From contig CAIWVR010000370.1 in assembly GCA_903916165.1 (NCBI GenBank), positions 1 to 11,862 on the forward strand: a DNA stretch of 11,862 bases, read 5' to 3'. The stretch is from an uncultured Hyphomicrobiales bacterium (GTDB taxonomy: Bacteria > Pseudomonadota > Alphaproteobacteria > Rhizobiales > Beijerinckiaceae). Position 1 is the first letter of the stretch. Each line of letters starts with the position of its first letter. The position numbers were made by a program, and so were the translations under genes. A model generated the notes under the pieces. It ran no database searches and was not told the DNA's origin. It saw only the letters and a list, made by a program, of their open reading frames with translations. Below, in pieces: positions 6,351-11,862 of this stretch.

Positions 6351-7421
6351 ATGCGCCTGCCGATTCCCCTTCATGTTGTCACACTCGTGGTTTGTGCTGC
6401 AGCGCTTGTCTTGACATCGCGCACGGCCTATCGCGAGGCGCAGGCGTTCGATGACCCTGTGGCACGGGTCGATCTCGCCATCGAACACGAGCTGACGTCT
6501 GCGCGCCTCGTGCAGGAAATCGATGAAGCGCTTCAGGCAGCCGATCTTGATCTGGCCGACAGTTTCGTCGCCCTGGCTCGGGGGCGCGGGGTCACGGTGC
6601 CAGCGGAGCTGACGGAGCGGCTCACCACCTTGCGGGACGACATCTGGGGCCGCGCGGCGCGTGACTTCAAGGATGGGTTCACGGAGAAGGACCTGCGCTC
6701 CGGGATAGGGATGTCGGGTGCCATCGTCGCCGACCTGTCCGGGTTCGGCGACCTTCGCGACCTTGCGAGCGAGGGCAATAAATGGATGAAGGGACAGGAC
6801 ACTGACACGCTTGTGCTTGGGCTGTCGGCGGCCGGTCTGGCGGTGACGGCGGTGACCTGGAGTTCGCTCGGGGCCGCCTTGCCTGCGCGCATTGGCCTGT
6901 CGCTCACCAAAAGTCTGCAGAAATCCGGGCGGCTGTCTCAACCGCTGGCTCATGCGCTGGTGCGTTTGACCGGCGAGGCGCTCAATCCTGACGCCCTGAG
7001 CACCAGCCTTGCCTCGCTGCGGCGGCTTGATTTCAGTGCTGCGCGCGCGTCGAGTGGACGCCTGCTGCGGCCCGCGGCGCTGACCGAATTGCGGCAGCTC
7101 GGGACAGATGTTTCTTTTTTATACAAGCGAACCGGCGTACGTGGCGCGCAGGACGCTCTCTCTATGGCTGCGAGCAGTGCGGAGGTCCGCGCCGCAGCGC
7201 GGATCGCGGCGGCGAAGGGGTTGCAGACGCGCGCTGTCCTGAAGGTGTTCGGACGTGGCGTTCTGATCGCAGGCAGCCTCAGCCTGACGCTCGCCGGGTG
7301 GCTGTTCAGCTTTGCCGCCTGGTTCTTTGCGGCAGCCTCCTTCGCCCGACGGTTGGGAGAGAGGATCGGTCGCAGGCTTTTCGCGCCTCGCCCAAGAGCA
7401 GCCAGTGTCGCTGACGCCTGA
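6351..7421 (+). CDS. Conserved-type membrane protein of unknown function
   Basis: A 356-residue protein with no enzymatic motif. ATG 6351 is chosen because it opens directly onto a hydrophobic helix (about 7-23). Earlier in-frame codons from 6276 would add a non-hydrophobic lead. After the helix comes an acidic, helical segment (about 35-150) with DFKDGF (105-110) and GFGDLRDLASEGNKWMKGQ (131-149). A second hydrophobic stretch follows (about 153-178), then an Ala/Arg/Leu-rich helical region, and last a strong hydrophobic segment (about 303-330) before a basic tail. It therefore looks like an inner-membrane protein with a sizeable helical soluble part. Proteins with similar blocks occur in Hyphomicrobiales as hypothetical proteins, as far as I recall. 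The ribosome-binding site is weak. It lies between the oxygenase operon and the topoisomerase gene on the same strand, with 196 bases before the latter. Confidence 0.8.
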   Translation: MRLPIPLHVVTLVVCAAALVLTSRTAYREAQAFDDPVARVDLAIEHELTSARLVQEIDEALQAADLDLADSFVALARGRGVTVPAELTERLTTLRDDIWGRAARDFKDGFTEKDLRSGIGMSGAIVADLSGFGDLRDLASEGNKWMKGQDTDTLVLGLSAAGLAVTAVTWSSLGAALPARIGLSLTKSLQKSGRLSQPLAHALVRLTGEALNPDALSTSLASLRRLDFSAARASSGRLLRPAALTELRQLGTDVSFLYKRTGVRGAQDALSMAASSAEVRAAARIAAAKGLQTRAVLKVFGRGVLIAGSLSLTLAGWLFSFAAWFFAAASFARRLGERIGRRLFAPRPRAASVADA

Positions 7422-7617
7422 CCGGATGGGCGCGGCGGCAAGGGGCGAGCGAAGCCGACGTCACGACATTGCGCGCGGTCAGACGGCCCAGGGCCGACGG
7501 CAGATGGTCGGATGACGGGCTTGCGCAAACCGGTCAAAGACGGCTTGCTGAATGAGTCTGTTCCCTATATGTTCTTGCCACTTGAGGGTCAGATTCAATC
7601 TCAAACAGGGGCCTCCC

Positions 7618-9972
7618 ATGGCTGATCAGCTCGTGATCACCGAGAAAACCAGTCAGGCCAGAGACGTTCGCGCTGCCGTGGGGTCTCGCTATGGCTACAT
7701 CCTTCCAGCCGAAGGACATTTGTTTGATCTTGAGGAGCCTGAGGATGTCGTTCCAGAATGGAAGCGCTGGTCGGCGATCCTGCTTCGCCCTGAGGGGCTC
7801 TACGCCACACGCCCCGCTGACGGCGGCCATAAGGCGACCAAGCTCAAGGCGATTCGCGAGGCGCTGCTGACGGCAAAGCGCGTTTGGCTCGCCACCGATT
7901 GCGATCGCGAAGGTCAATTGATCGGTCAGGAAATACTCGAGCATTATAAATACGGGGGCGAGGTCATGCGGGTGCTGTTCACCGCGCAAGATTCCCAGAC
8001 CATTCGGGACGCCTTCGGGCGCGCAAAGCCAAATTCGGAATATTCCCGCCTCTACGCCGCCGCCGTCGCACGCCGGCAAGCCGACCAGATTTACAATCTA
8101 TCGCTCACCCGCACCGCAACAGTGATCCTCGGGCAGGGCACGCGCGGGGTGATCGGGGTTGGCCGGGTCAAGACGCCGACACTGGCAATTGTGTGCAAGC
8201 GTGAGTTGGAAATTCGTGACTTTGTATCCGTCACATATTTTGAAATTGTCGCGACTGCCAGGGTTGCTGGCGGCGAATTCCAGATGCGTTACGCGCCACA
8301 GGACCGAATCCTTACACGGGACAACGCCGACATCATTGTCGGCTCGGCTCTTGGTTTTCAGGGCCCGCTGAGCGTGCGCGTTGAGGACAAGAGGCAAGGC
8401 CCGCCAAAGCTGCACGATCTCCCGTCACTGCAGAAACTATGCTCATCGAGGTTCGGCTGGTCCGCTGCCAAGACGCTTGAGGTCGCGCAGGAACTCTATG
8501 ACGGCCAGGGCAAGAAGATCATCACCTATCCCCGCGCCGAGGTACGCTATCTTCCGGAGACACTGATCCCGGACGTGCCGAAGCTTGTGGCAGGCCTTCA
8601 GGTGGGCCAATCATTCAAGGAGATCCCGGTGCCGACGCCGCCCTTTATCCGCAAGGGCGCGCATGGGTCATTCCACGATAAAGGCCTCGAGGGTGCCAGC
8701 CATCATGCCGTCATCCCCAATGTCAATTCTGTCGACGACCTGCGTGAGGTCTGGCCGCGGCTTTCAATCGACGAGAGGAAGCTATTCGATGTGATCGCAC
8801 GGGCCTACCTCGCTTCCGTCATGCCGGACTTCCGCTACCGCCAGACAACAGCGACACTCGACGTCGCGGGTTTTCCGTTTAAGGCTACAGGTCGTCAGCC
8901 CATTGACCTTGGCTGGCGCGCAGCTTTTCCGGAATGGGCGCCCGCCGACGAAAAGGGGGATGACGCGCAATTGCTCCCGGCAATGAAGAAGGGTGAGATC
9001 GCCCAGCTGCACAATCCCAGGGTCGAGGACAAGGAAACCCGCCCGCCGCCGCGTTACAATGAGGGCACATTGATCGAGGCGATGCAGAATGCTTGGCGCT
9101 TTGTCGAGGATGAGGTGCTGCGCGACCGCCTGAAGGAGGCCAAGGGGATCGGCACACCAGCAACGCGGGCAGACATTATCGGTGGTCTCAAGCGCCAGGA
9201 CTTTCTGGTTGCGCAGGGCAAGAATATCGTCCCCACAGACACCGGACTCAAACTGTTTGGTGTCCTCAAGCAGGCTGATCCAGCCTTGGTAGATCCGGGT
9301 GTGACCGCGCAACTCGAATGCCTGCTCGACGACGTCGTGATTGGTAAGCAGGAGATGGTCGGCGCCATTGATGCGGTGTGCGATGTTGCCCAGCGCATCA
9401 TCGGCAAGCTGAAGAACGGTGCGCTGGGCGGGGGAGCCCCATTGCTCGGGCCTGGCTTTGGGGGTGCCGGTGGAAACCGACCGCCCACGCCTGCGATGAA
9501 ACGTTTTGCCGTCACCATCTCACGCCAGAAACGCGTGAGCCTGCCGGCTGGTTACGCAACATCCGGCTCCATATGCCGGGCGTTTCTGCAGCAACACGCG
9601 CCCAAGAAAACGGGCGAGACAGGCTCGATTGAGCCAGTCTCATCGGCAGGCATGTCCGATGGGGTGGATGAAAACCAGAGCGCGATGGTGGTCCAGTCGC
9701 GCGCCAAACGCGTCAGAAAAGCAGCGACATTGCCGACGCAGGTCACTGAGGCACCTGCCAGGCGCATGCGTCAACCGAAGGCTGCGACGGCTTCTGGCAC
9801 TGATGCTCCATCATCTGCGTCACAGAAACCGGCTTCGGAAAACACCCGGCTGACGATTCCATACGGCAACAAGGATGTGGCTCAGAAGCTCGGTGCCCGA
9901 TATGCAGCAGGTGGATGGTATGCGCCGCCGGGCGTTGATCTTGCTGCCTTCAGCGCGCAGGGGTGGCTGTAG
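7618..9972 (+). CDS. topB: DNA topoisomerase III (type IA) with DUF5710 C-terminus
   Basis: A 784-residue type IA topoisomerase that relaxes or decatenates DNA by transient single-strand cleavage. ATG 7618 follows AGGGG (7607-7611), and the upstream extension to 7552 is not protein-like. The TOPRIM domain has Glu9 (ITEKTSQ) and the DxDxE cluster Asp94/Asp96/Glu98 (ATDCDREGQ). GVGRVKTPTLA (180-190) and the active-site Tyr304 in ITYPRAEVRYLPE match E. coli TopB, where the motif is TYPRSDCRYLP; Ala and Glu replace Ser and Asp. GIGTPATRADII (510-521) is present. The tail has no zinc fingers but a small domain at about 625-660 (LPAGYATSGSICRAFL), an Ala/Lys/Arg-rich linker, and a DUF5710 domain (743-784) ending in GWYAPPGVDLAAF. 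It is about 130 residues longer than E. coli TopB. Topoisomerases of this make-up are common on integrative elements and plasmids, which fits its place beside a tRNA gene, but no conjugation or integrase gene is visible. Confidence 0.93.
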   Translation: MADQLVITEKTSQARDVRAAVGSRYGYILPAEGHLFDLEEPEDVVPEWKRWSAILLRPEGLYATRPADGGHKATKLKAIREALLTAKRVWLATDCDREGQLIGQEILEHYKYGGEVMRVLFTAQDSQTIRDAFGRAKPNSEYSRLYAAAVARRQADQIYNLSLTRTATVILGQGTRGVIGVGRVKTPTLAIVCKRELEIRDFVSVTYFEIVATARVAGGEFQMRYAPQDRILTRDNADIIVGSALGFQGPLSVRVEDKRQGPPKLHDLPSLQKLCSSRFGWSAAKTLEVAQELYDGQGKKIITYPRAEVRYLPETLIPDVPKLVAGLQVGQSFKEIPVPTPPFIRKGAHGSFHDKGLEGASHHAVIPNVNSVDDLREVWPRLSIDERKLFDVIARAYLASVMPDFRYRQTTATLDVAGFPFKATGRQPIDLGWRAAFPEWAPADEKGDDAQLLPAMKKGEIAQLHNPRVEDKETRPPPRYNEGTLIEAMQNAWRFVEDEVLRDRLKEAKGIGTPATRADIIGGLKRQDFLVAQGKNIVPTDTGLKLFGVLKQADPALVDPGVTAQLECLLDDVVIGKQEMVGAIDAVCDVAQRIIGKLKNGALGGGAPLLGPGFGGAGGNRPPTPAMKRFAVTISRQKRVSLPAGYATSGSICRAFLQQHAPKKTGETGSIEPVSSAGMSDGVDENQSAMVVQSRAKRVRKAATLPTQVTEAPARRMRQPKAATASGTDAPSSASQKPASENTRLTIPYGNKDVAQKLGARYAAGGWYAPPGVDLAAFSAQGWL

Positions 9973-10221
9973 AGGTTGGACTTTACCTGGCCGGCATGTA
10001 GGGCCCGCCCTCGCACACCACCGCAGCCGCCCGCACGCCTCGAGCGACTTTTTCCGGAGCGGTTGCCCCGACACCGGGTTACATGAATCTGACGGCTATC
10101 GGGAACAGGCGGCTTGCCGGGGCCAGAAAAACTGTCGCCTGCTCAAACCCGGCTCACGGAAACGTTCCACAGGGGCAAGATCACTGGCCCACTGGCCACG
10201 ATTCGGCTAGACACGGGCCGT
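9973..10221. other. Intergenic region between topB and tRNA-Leu
   Basis: About 250 bases with no supported gene. The reading frames crossing it also run through the tRNA and are not protein-like. I see no clear terminator for the topoisomerase gene and no convincing tRNA promoter boxes. This is where a tRNA-linked integration junction would have to be, but I could not match any stretch here to a repeat of the tRNA 3' end. Confidence 0.5.
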
Positions 10222-10305
10222 GGCCCCTTGGCGAAACTGGTAAACGCAGTCGACTTAAAATCGACCGCCTCTGGCTTGCGGGTTCGACCCCCGCAGGGGC
10301 CACCA
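10222..10305 (+). tRNA. tRNA-Leu (anticodon UAA), CCA encoded
   Basis: A complete class II tRNA of 84 bases. The acceptor stem GGCCCCT (10222-10228) pairs with AGGGGCC (10295-10301), followed by discriminator A and an encoded CCA (10303-10305). The D arm contains CTGGTAAACGC. The anticodon stem GTCGA/TCGAC holds the loop CTTAAAA with anticodon TAA at 10256-10258, decoding UUA. A long variable arm and a T arm (GCGGG, loop TTCGACC, CCCGC) follow. Leading and trailing protein-like frames across this region are shadows. Confidence 0.96.
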
Positions 10306-10328
10306 TTCTTTCGACGCTTGCTCTTTTT

Positions 10329-10360
10329 GGCTTGTCGCCGTGACAGTCGGCTTGTCTCCG
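10329..10360 (+). repeat. Short direct repeat with 20-base period upstream of the Bug gene
   Basis: GGCTTGTCGCCG (10329-10340) is repeated as GGCTTGTCTCCG (10349-10360), 11 of 12 bases identical and exactly 20 bases apart, about two helical turns. It lies between the tRNA and the Bug gene, 57 bases before its start. It could be a tandem regulator site or a chance duplication. Confidence 0.35.
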
Positions 10361-10416
10361 GGCTGGCGCGGGTACATGCTGCTCCCAACGAAAAAACACT
10401 TCAGGGAGGCAAACTC

Positions 10417-11505
10417 ATGTGGACCCACATGCGCATGGGGGCGATGGCGCTGGCGGCGTCGGCTGTCGCATTTTCGCTCGGGACGGCACGCGCCGACGAG
10501 CCTTATTTTCGCGGCAAGCGCATCACCGTTCTCATCAATTATGCCGCGGGCGGACCAACCGACATCGAGGGGCGGCTGTTTGCCAAGCATGTGGTGAAGC
10601 ATCTCGAGGGGCCAGCCAGCCTGATCGTCCAGAACATGGACGGCGCGGGCGGGCTGATCGGCACCAATTTTCTCGGCGAGATCGCGCCCAAGGACGGCAC
10701 GACATTCGGCTATTTCACCGGCCAGATCTGGCGCTCCATCAACGATCCCGCGCCGCGCCGGGTCGAGTTCAAGTCCTATGAGTTCATCGCCTACCAGCCC
10801 GGCACGACGATCTATTTCGCGCGCACCGACATCAAACCGGGCCTGAGGAGCGCGCAGGATTTCGGCAGGGCGGAAAATGTAATTTCCGGCGGGCTCGGCG
10901 TCGACAATGCCAAGGACCTGCTGCTGCGGCTTGGCCTCGACATGCTCGGGCTGAAATATAAATATGTGACCTCCTATCGTGGCAGCCAGGCGGCGCGGCT
11001 GGCGCTGCAGCAGAATGAGATCAATTATTATGCGGAATCGCCGCCGTCCTACCGCAGCCTGATCGAGCCGTCGCTGGTGAAGACGGGCGAGGTGATCCCG
11101 CTTTATTACGACCCCGGCTATGATGGCGAGACGTTCCGCACGCCGCGCCAGATGGAGGGCGTCGACATGATGTCCTTTCCGCAATTCTACGAATCCATCA
11201 AGGGCGTCCCGCCGTCCGGGCCATTATGGGACGTCTACCGCACGATCATCGCCGCCAATGGCGCCATGCAGCGCTTGATTGTGATGCCCCCCAACGTGCC
11301 GAAAGAGGCGAGTGAGGCGTTGACGCGCGCGATCCAGGCGCTGGAGAAGGACCCGGACTATGCGTCCGAAACCGACAAGGTGCTTGGCTACCAGCCCGAT
11401 TTCGTCACTGGCCCGGTCGTCAACGAGCGCGTGCGCCGGCAGTTGACGATCCCCACCGGTACGCGCGAGTTTCTCGCAAATTATGTGAAAAACGCGCCGC
11501 GATAG
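10417..11505 (+). CDS. Bug/TctC-family periplasmic solute-binding protein
   Basis: A 362-residue tripartite tricarboxylate transporter (TTT) binding protein that captures a small carboxylate in the periplasm. ATG 10417 follows GGGAGG (10404-10409) with 7 bases spacing and opens a signal peptide cut at ARA-DE near residue 26. The Bug hallmarks follow: the strand RITVLINYAAGGPTDIEGRL (35-54) that binds the ligand carboxylate, then VQNMDGAGGLIGTNFLGEIA. It is somewhat longer than the usual 320-330 residues. No tctA/tctB membrane genes lie in the window, as is common for orphan Bug proteins, so it may use a distant transporter or act as a sensor. Its neighbours suggest an aromatic or related carboxylate ligand; that is inference. 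Extension of the frame back through the tRNA is spurious. Confidence 0.92.
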   Translation: MWTHMRMGAMALAASAVAFSLGTARADEPYFRGKRITVLINYAAGGPTDIEGRLFAKHVVKHLEGPASLIVQNMDGAGGLIGTNFLGEIAPKDGTTFGYFTGQIWRSINDPAPRRVEFKSYEFIAYQPGTTIYFARTDIKPGLRSAQDFGRAENVISGGLGVDNAKDLLLRLGLDMLGLKYKYVTSYRGSQAARLALQQNEINYYAESPPSYRSLIEPSLVKTGEVIPLYYDPGYDGETFRTPRQMEGVDMMSFPQFYESIKGVPPSGPLWDVYRTIIAANGAMQRLIVMPPNVPKEASEALTRAIQALEKDPDYASETDKVLGYQPDFVTGPVVNERVRRQLTIPTGTREFLANYVKNAPR

Positions 11506-11506
11506 T

Positions 11507-11615
11507 CGTCATTGCGAGCGGAGCGAAGCAATCCAGTCCCGAGTCTGCGGAGTGAGCGCGACGGTAGCCGCCTCATACGCGGCTTCTGGATTGCTTCGCT
11601 GCGCTCGCAATGACG
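11507..11615. repeat. Long imperfect palindromic repeat (interspersed-type)
   Basis: Two 30-base arms (11507-11536 and 11586-11615), starting CGTCATTGCGAGCGGAGCG on the left, pair at 29 of 30 positions. A smaller inner hairpin GCCGC-N7-GCGGC (11567-11583) lies between. The element starts 2 bases after the Bug stop and ends 5 bases before the monooxygenase stop, so it fills the convergent gap. Repeats with this CATTGCGAGCG...CGCTCGCAATG form are, from memory, frequent between genes in Bradyrhizobium and relatives. Its stem may also stop transcription in both directions. Confidence 0.85.
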
Positions 11616-11619
11616 TGCG

Positions 11620-11862
11620 CTATTTACGATACGTATAGAGCCAGTCGAAGCGCGCGGCGAGGGCCTCCTGTGGCAAGGCGCGCAGCGCCATATTGCGCAA
11701 GGCGCCGGCAGGGCCGGGCAGGTGGTAGATCACGCCCTGGCGGCGTGACGTGATTTGCACGCGCGCCGCGCGCGCCACGCGGGCGCGCTCATAATCCGCG
11801 AAGGCCTGCGCGATATTTGGCGCGGCACCGTTGCGCGGCATGAAGGCAGCGCCGAGCGCGCC
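11620..11862 (-). CDS. FAD-dependent aromatic monooxygenase, C-terminal end (partial)
   Basis: The last 80 codons of a minus-strand gene that continues past the window end; the frame is open through 11862 and the ATG at 11841 is internal. The segments ADYERARVARAARVQITSR and GVIYHLPGPAGALRNMALR and the end FDWLYTY match the C-terminus of the salicylate hydroxylase/3-hydroxybenzoate 6-hydroxylase group of flavoprotein monooxygenases. Members usually end in a DWLYGW-like motif. These enzymes hydroxylate phenolic acids using NAD(P)H and FAD, which suits the aromatic theme of the window. The FAD-binding part is not visible, so the substrate is open. It is convergent with the Bug gene across the palindromic repeat. 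Confidence 0.78.
   Translation of the reverse strand, partial: GALGAAFMPRNGAAPNIAQAFADYERARVARAARVQITSRRQGVIYHLPGPAGALRNMALRALPQEALAARFDWLYTYRK

Noticed and set aside
7545-7571. TTGCTG...TATATG as a topB promoter
   Set aside because: The spacer is only 15 bases and the -35 matches consensus at 3 of 6 positions. The -10 is good but not enough alone.
7606-7613. CAGGGGCC before topB, matching the tRNA-Leu 3' end, as an att repeat
   Set aside because: Only 8 contiguous bases match, it overlaps the topB ribosome-binding site, and CAGGGGC also occurs near 10169, so chance is likely.
10114-10416. Long upstream extension of the Bug reading frame
   Set aside because: It translates straight through the tRNA-Leu gene. 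ATG 10417 has a strong ribosome-binding site and signal peptide.
10255-11184. Long minus-strand frame opposite the Bug gene
   Set aside because: It crosses the tRNA and lies antisense to a clear Bug protein; no motif or ribosome-binding site was found.
1-11862. CRISPR array, insertion sequence, toxin-antitoxin or defence system
   Set aside because: No regularly spaced repeats, transposase, or defence-type genes are visible in the window.

Overview
The window reads as a chromosomal segment of an alphaproteobacterium, most likely Hyphomicrobiales (Bradyrhizobium-, Bosea- or Methylobacterium-like). The evidence is GC-rich coding sequence with strong G/C third positions, gene families typical of that order (Bug/TctC binding proteins, Pht5-like proteins, an AndAc-type Rieske oxygenase, a topoisomerase III with a DUF5710 tail), and a long palindromic repeat at 11507-11615 of a kind I associate with these genomes. 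Genus cannot be fixed from the sequence alone.

Layout: (1) 114-3204 holds two divergent genes for exported hydrolases: an alpha/beta hydrolase (minus) and an amidase-signature enzyme (plus). About 400 bases separate them, with two tandem hairpins just before the amidase ribosome-binding site. (2) 3210-4310 is a minus-strand gene of the 4,5-dihydroxyphthalate decarboxylase/NMT1-like family, ending in a clear intrinsic terminator. (3) 4311-4429 is a compact back-to-back promoter region. (4) 4430-6153 encodes the alpha and beta subunits of a ring-hydroxylating oxygenase of the anthranilate dioxygenase/salicylate 5-hydroxylase type, overlapping by 4 bases. The alpha gene carries an in-frame TGA at codon 7. 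(5) 6178-6333 is a doubtful small ORF, and 6351-7421 is a membrane protein of unknown function. (6) 7618-9972 is a topoisomerase III. (7) 10222-10305 is a tRNA-Leu(UAA). (8) 10417-11505 is a Bug-family solute-binding protein. It converges with the C-terminal end of an FAD-dependent aromatic-ring monooxygenase (11620 to the window end), and the long palindromic repeat fills the gap between them.

The aromatic genes suggest a scavenging pathway for an aromatic carboxylate. Periplasmic amidase or esterase steps could release an acid, a Bug protein could capture it, the Rieske oxygenase would hydroxylate it, and the Pht5-like protein might decarboxylate a diol product; a flavin monooxygenase lies nearby. 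This pathway is inference. The window has no ferredoxin, reductase, ring-cleavage enzyme, transporter membrane subunits or regulator. The topoisomerase beside a tRNA gene hints at an old mobile-element junction, but no integrase or att repeat is visible.

The most notable observations are the premature TGA in the oxygenase alpha gene, the divergent promoters sharing a dyad between their -35 boxes, and the paired hairpins with complementary loops upstream of the amidase.
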